Shown piece after piece: positions 32,132-43,682 of a DNA stretch of 64,000 bases. Source of the stretch: Glandiceps talaboti (Eukaryota; Hemichordata; Enteropneusta; Spengelidae); assembly GCF_964340395.1 (NCBI RefSeq), contig NC_135554.1, forward strand, positions 3,015,001 through 3,079,000. Reading direction: 5' to 3'. Within the stretch, counting starts at the first letter, position 1. Each line of letters starts with the position of its first letter. Below the pieces are notes generated by a model that was not told the origin of the DNA, searched no databases, and saw only the letters and a list, made by a program, of their open reading frames with translations. Made by a program: the position numbers and the translations under genes.

Positions 32132-32876
32132 TCATTTACCTTTAGCATTTAATTATGAGGCAGTAATTGGCCAATCGAATGTGTGTGTCTGCCAAAATAT
32201 ATCTGTATAAAGTAGGTAATATATCCATACAGTTGTATAATAATGTATTGAGAGTACAATTGGGGTATTGAAGACAATTTTTTAGTACTCTATGGCTTTC
32301 GATAATGTGTATGGTTTGAAATTTTATGCCATTAAATGGCCTCCTACATGTCCACATTTTCAAAAAAGTTCCTATTTGGGAGGTTGACACCTCCTCCCAC
32401 ACCCTCCCCACTTGCTATCATAGGGGATGTTGTTTCTGCCCAGAATCACGATTGAAAAATTAAATCCTGCTGACTAAGTATCTCCAAGTACAGCCCAATG
32501 TGACATCTTTTTCGAAAAGCCCACAAATATTTGTAAATCAATCTTTCATTGTAATTATGTATGTACGCTGAAGTTGATTTCCACTGTCAGTTTATATCAT
32601 GTACCATACTGTACGCCTCTGAAGTGGGGGGGGGGGGTCTGCTAGGGAGCTCGGACTCCCTCACCCCCAGAGGTCATGCATGCATTCAACCAACAATCAA
32701 ATGCACCAACCTTGTTAATGTCATAATGGTATTTTCACCCTATGCTAATTGTAGATGATATTGTCTTTTAAGATGTGAAATGTTTGCCAAGATAGTCTAA
32801 AATTGCCTTAATCTCAAAATCTCCCTTACCAATTATACTACCATTAGATGTGCTGACCTTTACTATAATGATTAAG
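32132..32876. other. Unique AT-rich sequence, no gene seen
   Basis: Contains a G run at 32626-32637 and a phrase related to the following ~220-bp repeats (AGATAGTCTAAAATTGCC at 32792). No supported frames. Confidence 0.45.
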
Positions 32877-32892
32877 AACATATTTCAACCCT

Positions 32893-32932
32893 GTGTAAGT
32901 ATGTAAGTATGTAAGTATGTAAGTATGTAAGT
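32893..32932. repeat. (GTAAGTAT)n tandem repeat, ~5 copies
   Basis: GTGTAAGTATGTAAGTATGT and so on. Each 8-bp unit contains the consensus donor hexamer GTAAGT in the plus orientation. Confidence 0.95.
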
Positions 32933-32944
32933 TATAGATAATAG

Positions 32945-33545
32945 TTTCTGATACTTGATGGCTCTTCCCCCTACCTCTTACTGTCAAGATGCTATTAAAC
33001 ATTATTTAAAAGATTTATGAAGTTGCTTTTTACATGTTGGTGTTTTCTTGGAAAGCTTGGAAAGTATTGCCTGAAAGTGTCTGAATAGTCTAAAAATGGA
33101 CTTTAAGGGTAAAAGAACGTTTAGGGAGAGACCCGTAGGAGCCCCCCCCCGCCCCCCCCCACACACACAAGAGAGGTAGACATATCCCAGTCTCAAGCTC
33201 TTCCCCAATCTCTTACTGTCAAGATGCTATTAAATCTTATTTGAAAAATATGTCAACCCTACATTTGTATGTATAGTTGCATTTTACATGTTGGTGCTGT
33301 CTTGTAAAACTTGAAAACTACTGACTGAAAGTGTCTGAATAGTCTCAAAATTGCCTATTAAGAGTAAAAAAACTACTTCTAGGGGGAGACCGCATGAGAG
33401 GTGTACATATTCCCTTCTCAAGCTTCCCCTATCTTTCACGCTCTAGGAGCTACTAAACTCCATTTTGAATACATTTACCCTGTGTTGTCACGATCAAAAA
33501 ATACCTGTTATGTGAATATGTATAGGGGGGGGGGGGGTTCACCAT
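32945..33545. repeat. ~225-bp diverged tandem repeat, 2.5 copies
   Basis: Copies at 32957-33180, 33195-33415 and 33417-33545 share CTTACTGTCAAGATGCTATT, TTTTACATGTTGGTG, GAAAGTGTCTGAATAGTCT and GGGAGACC. The first ends in a C run at 33140-33159, the third in a G run at 33526-33538. Confidence 0.85.
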
Positions 33546-33689
33546 GTCTTAGAATTAAGTTATGGGGGGGTGTCAGCCTGCTTTTTGGTTATACATATGG
33601 AGGGCGGGGGGGGGGGGGTCAGCGACTAATTTATGTCGGCCCAATGGCAAAATCCACCGCCCCCAGGCTGGAGAAACTTACCGGTCCCT

Positions 33690-35556
33690 AAACCAGCTAC
33701 AGATGTGCTGTCCGTACCAGTGTGTGAACCAGCTACAGACTGGGTGTCCGTACCAGTGTGTGAACCAGCTACAGACTGGGTGTCCGCACCGGTGTGTGAA
33801 CCAGCTACAGACTGGGTGTCCGTACCAGTGTCAGAACCAGCTACAGACTGGGTGTCCGCACCAGTGTGTGAACCAGCTACAGACTGGGTGTCCGTACCAG
33901 TGTGTGAACCAGCTACAGACTGGGTGTCCGTACCAGTGTGTGAACCAGCTACAGACTGGGTGTCCGCACCGGTGTGTGAACCAGCTACAGACTGGGTGTC
34001 CGCACCAGTGTGTGAACCAGCTACAGACTGGGTGTCCGTACCAGTGTGTGAACCAGCTACAGACTGGGTGTCCGCACCAGTGTGTGAACCAGCTACAGAC
34101 TGGGTGTCCGCACCGGTGTGTGAACCAGCTACAGACTGGGTGTCCGTACCAGTGTCAGAACCAGCTACAGCGTGGGTGTCGGTGTCTGTACCAGTGTGTG
34201 AACCAACTACAGACTGGGTGTCCGCACCAGTGTGTGAACCAGCTACAGACTGGGTGTCCGCACCGGTGTGTGAACCAGCTACAGACTGGGTGTCCGTACC
34301 AGTGTCAGAATCAGCTACAGCGTGGGTGTCGGTGTGCGTACCAGTGTGTGAACCAGCTACAGACTGAGTGTCCGTACCAGTGTCAGAATCAGCTACAGCG
34401 TGGGTGTCGGTGTCCGTACCAGTGTGTGAACCAGCTACAGACTGAGTGTCCGTGTCCGCACCAGTGTGTGAACCAGCTACAGACTGAGTGTCCGTGTCCG
34501 CACCAGTGTGTGAACCAGCTACAGACTGGGTGTCCGCACCGGTGTGTGAACCAGCTACAGACTGGGTGTCCGTACCAGTGTCAGAACCAGCTACAGACTG
34601 GGTGTCCGCACCAGTGTGTGAACCAGCTACAGACTGGGTGTCCGTACCAGTGTGTGAACCAGCTACAGACTGGGTGTCCGTACCAGTGTGTGAACCAGCT
34701 ACAGACTGGGTGTCCGCACCGGTGTGTGAACCAGCTACAGACTGGGTGTCCGCACCAGTGTGTGAACCAGCTACAGACTGGGTGTCCGTACCAGTGTGTG
34801 AACCAGCTACAGACTGGGTGTCCGCACCAGTGTGTGAACCAGCTACAGACTGGGTGTCCGCACCGGTGTGTGAACCAGCTACAGACTGGGTGTCCGTACC
34901 AGTGTCAGAACCAGCTACAGCGTGGGTGTCGGTGTCCGTACCAGTGTGTGAACCAACTACAGACTGGGTGTCCGCACCAGTGTGTGAACCAGCTACAGAC
35001 TGGGTGTCCGCACCGGTGTGTGAACCAGCTACAGACTGGGTGTCCGTACCAGTGTCAGAATCAGCTACAGCGTGGGTGTCGGTGTCCGTACCAGTGTGTG
35101 AACCAGCTACAGACTGAGTGTCCGTGTCCGCACCAGTGTGTGAACCAGCTACAGACTGGGTGTCCGCACCGGTGTGTGAACCAGCTACAGACTGGGTGTC
35201 CGTACCAGTGTCCGCACCAGTGTGTGAACCAGCTACAGACTGGTAGTCTGCACCAGTGTGTGAACCAGCTACAGACTGGGTGTCCGTACCAGTGTGTGAA
35301 CCAGCTACAGACTGGTAGTCCGCACCAGTGTGTGAACCAGCTACAGACTTAGTGTCCGCACCAGTGTGTGAACCAGCCTCAGACTGGGTGTCCGCACCAG
35401 TGTGTGAACCAGCCTCAGACTGGGTGTCCGCACCTATGTGTGAACCAGCTACAGACTGGGTGTCCGCACCAGTGTGTGAACCAGCTACAGACTGGGTGTC
35501 CGCACCAGTGTGTGAACCAGCTACAGACTGGTTGTCCCCACCAGTGTGTGAACCAG
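33690..35556. repeat. 36-bp minisatellite, ~51 copies, multi-frame open
   Basis: Unit TGTGTGAACCAGCTACAGAC then TGGGTGTCCGTACCAG. Variants: CGCACCAG, CGCACCGG, CAGTGTCAGAACC, and a 42-bp form with an extra GGTGTC after CAGCGTGGGTGTC. Because 36 bp is 12 codons and the unit lacks stops, two plus frames and two minus frames are open. The longest are plus 33562-35352 (CVNQLQTGCPYQ repeats) and minus 35563-33626 (SVAGSHTGADTQ repeats, 645 codons from a real ATG, spanning the whole array). Neither has a recognisable flanking domain. The unit order repeats at an interval of about 753 bp (about 33780-34340 against 34535-35095). Confidence 0.96.
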
Positions 35557-35589
35557 CCAACATTGATGATAAGAAAGCATGTCAATGGC

Positions 35590-36381
35590 ATAAATTGATT
35601 GGTGTAGCTTTGCATAGATTCATTTTTTAGAACTATTTAGTTTTTTCGTCAAGTAATGGGGTAGTATCTGTAAAATTTAAGATTGGAATGATAATTAGTA
35701 GACACATTAATGATTACAAAGTACATGTATCCAAAGTGTTGATGTCGGAAAATTACGGGAATCACTTATTATGCAAATTGCTCATTGAAACTAAAAACTA
35801 TGGTAACAGGCTGTTTTTGGAGAAGTGTGCTTTCTTAGGTTAATGTATATGCCAAATTATACGGAATTTGAAAAGTGCCTGATACTGCTTAATTACTGAT
35901 TATTCAAATTACTCATTAAAGGTAAAAGTTGTACCAATAACGTCTTAGCACAGGTGCGTATTGTTATGGTTGATATATGTACCATATTACGTGAACTTTG
36001 ACGCTTGTATTTGTAAGATATAGCCTAGTTACCTAAAATCATTAATTGTGCATTTTTTTTTCAATATACATGTAACTGTAAGATATATCAACCTTTTTTA
36101 TAGGACATATGCATTCTTTCATTTTAACATGTACTAAATTGTATTGAAATTGAAGTATACAGTGTTAAGAAATCATTAATTATGCAAATTATTCATTAAC
36201 ACTGTAAGGTACATCAACACACTTTACAGGACATATTCGAGTCGTTATGGTTAACATATGTACTGAATTGTATTGAAATTGAAGTATGCAGTCTTAACAT
36301 ATAGCCTAATTACCAAAAATCATTAATTATATGTACAAAATTTCAGTTTATTTTTTTAGCAGTTTTGAAGAAAATGATGGC

Positions 36382-36382
<1 letters not shown>
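35590..36382. repeat. Degenerate interspersed repeat with ATGCAAATTA phrases
   Basis: Three to four diverged ~140-bp units share ATTAATTATGCAAATT, CTCATTAA, GGACATAT and GTATTGAAATTGAAGTAT. Similar to phrases at 30.1-30.4 kb. It runs directly into the (CAGA)n tract. No gene. Confidence 0.6.

Positions 36383-36428
<46 letters not shown>
36383..36428. repeat. (CAGA)n microsatellite
   Basis: Eleven CAGA repeats followed by TTTTGATGATGCGCAAATGC. The family at 15-17 kb has its TCTG tract in the same relation to its AAAACT-rich body, on the other strand. Confidence 0.98.
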
Positions 36429-36454
36429 TTTTGATGATGCGCAAATGCGCAAAA

Positions 36455-39412
36455 GCCATTATCTACCAATCCCAAATTACTAGTAGCCTACTAATCCTCC
36501 AATACCAATAACTTATCTACCAATCTGCCAATTACTTGTGGCAAAGATCAGTTATCTACCAATCTGCCAATTACTAATAACACAGATCAGTTATCTACCA
36601 ATCTGCCAATTACTAATAACAGATCAATTATCTACCAATCTACCAATTACTAATAACAGGTCAGTTATCTACCAATCTGCCAATTACTAATAACACAGAT
36701 CAGTTATCTACCGATCTGCTAATTACTAATAACAGATCAATTATCTACCAATCTGCCAATTACTAATAACACAGATCAGTTATCTACCGATCTGCCAATT
36801 ACTAATAACACAGATCAGTTATCTACCAATCTGTCAATTACTAATAACAGATCAATTATCTACCAATCTGTCAATTACTAATAACACAGATCAGTTATCT
36901 ACCAATCTGCCAATTACTAATAACAGAGATCAGTTATCTACCAATCTGCCAATTACTAATAACACAGATCAGTTATCTACCAATCTGCCAATTACTAATA
37001 ACAGATAAGTTATCTACCAATCTGCCAATTACTAATAACAGAGATCAGTTATCTACCAATCTGCCAATTACTAATAACACAGATCAGTTATCTACCGATC
37101 TGCCAATTACTAATAACATATCAGTTATCTACCGATCTGCCAATTACTAATAACACATCAGTTATCTACCAATCTGCCAATTACTAATAACATATCAGTT
37201 ATCTACCGATCTGCCAATTACTAATAACACATCAGTTATCTACCGATCTGCCAATTACTAATAACACATCAGTTATCTACCGATCTGCCAATTACTAATA
37301 ACATATCAGTTATCTACCGATCTGCCAATTACTAATAACACATCAGTTATCTACCAATCTGCCAATTACTAATAACATATCAGTTATCTACCGATCTGCC
37401 AATTACTAATAACAGAGATCAGTTATCTACCAATCTGCTAATTACTAATAACATATCAATTATCTACCAATCTGCTAATTACTAATAACAGATCAGTTAT
37501 CTACCAATCTGCCAATTACTAATAACAGACCAGTTATGTACCAATCTGCCAATTACTAATAACACAGATCAGTTATCTACCGATCTGCCAATTAACAGAT
37601 CAATTATCTACCAATCTGCCAATTACTAATAACACAGATCAGTTATCTACCAATCTGCCAATTACTAATAACACAGATCAGTTATCTACCAATCTGCCAA
37701 TTACTAATAACAGATACGTTATCTACCAATCTGCCAATTACTAGTAACAGAGATCAGTTATCTACGAATCTGCCAATTACTAATAACAGATCAGTTATCT
37801 ACCAATCTGCTAATTACTAATAACAGATCAGTTATCTACCAATCTGCCAATTACTAATATCAGATCAGTTATCTACCAATCTGTCAATTACTAATAACAC
37901 AGATCAGTTATCTACCAATCTGCCAATTACTAATAACAGATCAATTATCTACCAATCTGCTAATTACTAATAACAGATCAATTATCTACCAATCTGCTAA
38001 TTACTAATAACAGATCAGTTATCCACCAAACTGCCAATTACTAATAACTAATCAGTTATCTACCAATCTGCCAATTACTAATAACAGATCAATTACTAGT
38101 ATCTACCAATCTGCTAATTAATAATAACATATCAGATATCTACCGATCTGCTAATTACTAATAACACAGATCAGTTATCTACCAATCTACCAAATACTAA
38201 TAACACAGATCAGTTATCTACCGATCTGCCAATTACTAATAACACAGATCAGTTATCTACCAATCTGCCAATTACTAATAACAGAGATCAGTTATCTACC
38301 AATCTGCCAATTACTAATAACAGATCAGTTATCTACCAATCTGCCAATTACTAATAACACAGATCAGTTATCTACCAATCTACCAAATACTAATAACATA
38401 TCAATTATCTACCAATCTGCCAATTACTAATAACACAGATCAGTTATCTACCGATCTGCCAATTACTAATAACACAGATCAGTTATCTACCAATCTGCCA
38501 ATTACTAATAACAGAGATCAGTTATCTACCAATCTGCCAATTACTAATAACACAGATCAATTATCTACCAATCTGTCAATTACTAATAACACAGATCAGT
38601 TATCTACCGATCTGCTAATTACTAATAACACAGATCAATTATCTACCAATCTGCTAATTACTAATAACAGATCAGTTATCTACCAATCTGCCAATTACTA
38701 ATATCAGATCAGTTATCTACCAATCTGTCAATTACTAATAACACAGATCAGTTATCTACCAATCTGCCAATTACTAATAACAGATCAATTATCTACCAAT
38801 CTGCTAATTACTAATAACAGATCAATTATCTACCAATCTGCTAATTACAAATAACAGATCAGTTATCCACCAAACTGCCAATTACTAATAACTAATCAGT
38901 TATCTACCAATCTGCCAATTACTAATAACAGATCAATTACTAGTATCTACCAATCTGCTAATTAATAATAACATATCAGATATCTACCGATCTGCTAATT
39001 ACTAATAACACAGATCAGTTATCTACCAATCTACCAAATACTAATAACAGATCAGTTATCTACCAATCTGCCAATTACTAATAACACAGATCAGTTATCT
39101 ACCAATCTGCCAAATACTAATAACAGATCAATTATCTACCAATCTGCCAATTACTAATAACAGAGATCAGTTACCTACCGATCTGCTAATTACTAATAAC
39201 ACAGATCAGTTATCTACCGATCTGCTAATTACTAATAACACAGATCAATTATCTACCAATCTGCCAATTACTAATAACAGATCAGTTATCTACCAATCTG
39301 CCAATTACTAATACCAGATCAGTTATCTACCAATCTGCCAATTACTAATATCAGATCAGTTATCTACCGATCTGCCAATTACTAGTAGCACAGATCAGTT
39401 ATCTACCAAAAC
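36455..39412. repeat. 35-39 bp minisatellite, ~78 copies
   Basis: Unit AGATCAGTTATCTACCAATC then TGCCAATTACTAATAACAC, with length variants around AACACAGATC, AACAGATC and AACATATC. The marker phrase ATCAATTACTAGTATCTACC occurs only near 38087 and 38934, and the surrounding units match in order, indicating a duplicated block of about 850 bp. A/T-rich, with stops in all frames. Confidence 0.97.
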
Positions 39413-39611
39413 AAGTAAAAGAGCAAACTAACTATCTCCATCACATAGAACTCCATGCCTCTAGAGCATCCATTCCAAAATACTTTAGCCAAAGACTTTC
39501 CAGTATTTTTTATCACACCCTTACGTGAGGCAGTATTGTTGAATGGTCTATGATATTCATACTTTGCTATGTCAGCACACCGTGAAAATATATTATATAA
39601 AGCAATGTGTA

Positions 39612-39800
39612 CATTCATTCATTCATGCATTCCTTCCTTCCTTCCTTCCTTCCTTCCTTCATTCATTCATTCATTCATTCATTCATGTATGTATGCATTC
39701 GTTCATTCATTTATTCGTTTGTTCGTTGTTGGTTGGTTGGTTCATTCATTCATTCATTCATTCATTCATTCATCCATTCATTCATTCATTCATTCATTCA
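39612..39800. repeat. (CATT)n/(CCTT)n microsatellite at a retroposon 3' end
   Basis: CATTCATTCATTCATGCATT, then CCTT repeats (39631-39658), then CATT blocks separated by TTGGTTGGTTGG. On the minus strand it directly follows the stop codon of the RT remnant ending at 39797, so it may have grown from that element's tail. Confidence 0.95.
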
Positions 39801-41032
39801 TAATCAGTCTTAACCTTAGGTATGTGTATATTATCATTATTGGCAAACCTAGTATTGTGACTGTGGAGAGAATTTGATAATTTAAACAATGTGGTAAGAT
39901 AGCAAGGAGCACTACATGTGATAATAGATTTGTACATTAAAATTGCCCGTTGACGTTTCCATCTTGCCTGAAGAGTACTCCAGCCTAAGTTATGGTATAC
40001 CCATTCTGTATTCATATCACGTGGTACCCCTAACAATAAACAACCAGCTCATTTCATCGTCGCAAACCACGGCCTCTTTTACGGCACCTTCGAAACGTGC
40101 CGTCCGTTTGTTATTCGTGGTAAGGCGGAATAAATAACAGCTCTGGTTTGCGAGAATGGCTCATTTGTGTAAAATATCAACAGTATTCAAATACTTTTGG
40201 TTTCTTTTACACCAGATATTCACTGCGTTTTCAAAGTTGGGGAGACCAGGAGTGTTAAACATCATTTCCTTTGTTGGAAAGGAAGAAAGTGAAGAATTGT
40301 GGATAGCAGACCAAGTTTAGTTGATATTTTTGCTGAAACTTTTGTGATATGCGTTGAAAAATTCAATTTTGAGTCCAACCAAATCCCCAGATATTTAAAA
40401 TCCATAACCTGTTCAATGAGATCCCGAGCCACTCTAATGCTGAGAACTGGTAACGCTTTTATCTTTTGAGAGTTGCTAAAAAAAACCATTGATTTTGACT
40501 ATTTCGTGTTCAGGGTAAGCAAATTTTTTTTTTATCAAGCCACGTCTTCACATGAGCCACTTCACCTGTTAGCACTTTTTCAATATTACTATTCGAAAAA
40601 AAGGACTTATCTGCAAAGGAGATCGCTGTATCGTCGTCATACACAATGACTTAAGCTTGTTTAAGACTAGAAACGAAACCATTAATGGAAATCGTGAACA
40701 ATAAAGGACCATGGATTGAACCTTGAGGAACCCCCCTCTCCCCCCCCCCCCACGAAATGTACAAGGTATCTGAAATTGTAGAACTAAATTGCACACTTGA
40801 GAGAGATCTGATAAATAAGTACGAAACCAATCCAGGGCAGAATCGTGGATTTCATATAGTTGTAATTTTGGAGACGCAAACCATGGTCGACTGTATCAAA
40901 AGCTTTCCAGGTCTAAGAAAATTACGCCAGTCACTTCGTCTTGATCACTATTTCTCAGTAGCATATCTGACATGAGTTAAATCTGTAAGAGTGTATACGC
41001 CCCTTTTTTCAGTATTGACCAACGATTGGCCG
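39797..41032 (-). pseudogene. Second decayed non-LTR reverse transcriptase
   Basis: Minus strand, in order: FLDL then, after a frameshift, KAFDTVDHG (RT motif A, about 40912-40880); YEIHDSALDWFRTYLSDLSQ (about 40858-40800); VPQGS (40731-40718, motif B); YDDDT (40641-40627, motif C, with DDD where YADD is usual); FKYLGIWLDSKLNFSTHITK (about 40410-40351); then a C-terminal frame 40036-39797 with WSTLQARWKRQRAILMYKSI. Stops and shifts show that it is dead. It differs in sequence from the remnant at 30.8-32.1 kb, so it is a different family of the same broad group. Confidence 0.8.
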
Positions 41033-41124
41033 GTAATAAGGTGTTACAGCTTAGTACCAAAGTTTACAATAATGACCATGGTGATGTTGTGAAGTAATTT
41101 CTTCCTAGCCTCATTACTACTCGC

Positions 41125-41530
41125 TACTGCTAGCATGTAATAAAAGAGTTGCAACAATCCCATTGCTGCCACCATGCAACATAGAGTTGTAACAATCCCA
41201 TTGCTAGCCGCTGCAACCATACAACATAGAGTTGTAACAATCCCGCTACTGCCAGCATGCAATATGGAGTTGTAACAATCCCATTGCTGCCACCATGCAA
41301 TATAGAGTTGTGACAATCCCACCCAGTCATCATGCAATATGGAGTTGTAACAATCCCATTGCTGCCACCATGCAATATAGAGTTGTGACAATCCCACCCA
41401 GTCATCATGCAATATGGAGTTGTAACAATCCCATTGCTGCCACCATGCAATATAGAGTTGTGACAATCCCACCCAGTCATTATGCAATATCGAGTTGTAA
41501 CAATCCCACCGTTGCCAGCATGTAATATAG
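41125..41530. repeat. 75-bp dimeric minisatellite, ~5 dimers
   Basis: Alternating half units of 37-38 bp: GTTGTAACAATCCCATTGCT with GCCACCATGCAATATAGA, and GTTGTGACAATCCCACCCAG with TCATCATGCAATATGGA. Spacing checked: GTTGTAAC at 41344 and 41419. The left part has monomeric or diverged units. The reverse frames at 41044-41580 are 25-codon-repeat artefacts. Confidence 0.93.
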
Positions 41531-42214
41531 AATTGTCTAGTTGTAGGATAGTAGTTGTTTACTCTTGCTCTAAAGTACAATTTCTACTGACCCTGTATTG
41601 CAATGTAAGCTTTACTAGCCGTTTGAGGTTTAAATCATGATTAGGAGCGTCACACATGTTGTAATCATTGCAGCAATTGTTCAAAGAATGACCGTTTTAA
41701 GACAACGTTTAGGCTAACCATAGCCTCTAGATAGCAGATTCACTGTGAAATTTGTACAGCTAAATTTCCCCCAAATGTTTAATGTACTTTAGTTTTAAGT
41801 AGTATGGTAGTTGATATATGTATATGCGGCAGATGTCTTGATATTACTGATAATGGAGGACATAGGTAAGAAACCAGTTCAGATACGATAATGCCATTGC
41901 CACTTCGAATTTCAGAAATAGACTAATTCCCCAACCCCACCTCCGACAAAGAAAATTACAAGTTCCTTAATATGCATGCTCGAGGCTAGACTTTAGAAAG
42001 CATTTCAAATGGCATTTTGGTTCTTCGACGAAAGTGTGCAAACAAGCAAACAAGTAGGTGTGCATATGAAAGGTTTTTTTTTTTTTTTTTGAAAGGAGAC
42101 TGTAAAAGATTAAGGCTTTGTTTTGGTAGACATTGGATTAACACTAAGCTCATTGATGCAAGTATTTCCTCTGTCTTTAGGAATAATTGTAAGGCTTGAC
42201 TCTGTCTGTATATT
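41531..42214. other. Unique sequence, no gene seen
   Basis: Nothing supported apart from a T run at 42074-42091. Confidence 0.45.
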
Positions 42215-42483
42215 AGGGGTAAACCATTTGATTTCGTGGGGGGGGGGTTAGAGGATTTTCGAAAAAAGAAAATTGTTGCTGGCCAAAATCAGGACAAAAA
42301 AAATGGTTTCCTGATGAGCTTTGTTGTTGTGTTGCAAGTGCTGGAACTAGCTAAAAATGTCAAATTCGAAGGTACATAACATGGGTTTTGGGCACCACGC
42401 GGCAGTACCTAAACTTTTAAAGTTTCTTATCAAAGTTTATACTGTTGGCAAATGCTGAAACAAACCGAAACACTACCATGGGT

Positions 42484-42722
42484 TGTCGGTGGCCGAGCGG
42501 TTAAACCACTTGCCTCTTACCACTTCGGTCGGGGTTCGAACCCCATTCTGGGTTCAATTAAATTTACCATGCTGTAAGTAAAAAGAGCGTCGTTCAGTTT
42601 GACTCTACCGCAGGTTCCCCCCTGCATTAACACTGAACCCATGAGGGATGACACTCACTGGACTTCTTGTGAGACTAGTGTTTATATACTTAAAGAACTA
42701 TCCAGTATAAATAAAGATTATT
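42484..42722 (+). mobile_element. tRNA-derived SINE, second copy
   Basis: TGTCGGTGGCCGAGCGGTTA (A box) and GGGGTTCGAACCCC (B box, intact) are 35 bp apart. The body CAATTAAATTTACCATGCTG and AGCGTCGTTCAGTTTGACTC matches the SINE at 28651; the tail is TTATTATTATT-like. The tRNA-like head would fold as a Leu/Ser-type relic but runs straight into the SINE body. Confidence 0.87.
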
Positions 42723-42744
42723 ATTATAGATTATTATTATTATG

Positions 42745-43171
<427 letters not shown>

Positions 43172-43682
43172 GTGTGTGCGTGTGCATGCATGTGGATGGA
43201 TGGATGCATGTATGTATGTATGCATGTATGTAAACTATGTATATATGTGTACAACCATCAAAGTATTAAAAAATGTTGATTGACCACTGGACCACGGTTG
43301 TCAGTAATATCCTACACAATGCGATGACAATAGTCAAACTTAAAGCATATATTTCAACAAAAACCCTGTCTCGGAAAACAATTTGCCGTCATGATGGTTG
43401 AAACAAATGTTCTTGGGTCAAAATCAAATTCTCTAGCGCCCCCCCCCTTAGGTAAGTCTTCAGCCCCCCCCCCCCAATCAAATGGGTTACCCCTTAGGTA
43501 AGTCTACAGGATGAGTAAAACCATTCTCATCAAAGTTAAACAGGGAACAACTGTTGTCTTAGTGATAAATCAGGGATAATGCGATAGAAAGATAACATAG
43601 TTATTAAAAAGTGATGGGAGATTTTAATGAGTTAAAATGAAGATTGTTCAAGATTGGTGGCGCATCATGGAGCCTCTGCAAC

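Noticed and set aside
41044-41580. 178-residue minus frame with WDCYNSILHDDWVGL repeats
   Set aside because: 75-bp dimeric minisatellite, 25 codons per unit; no start context or flanking domain.
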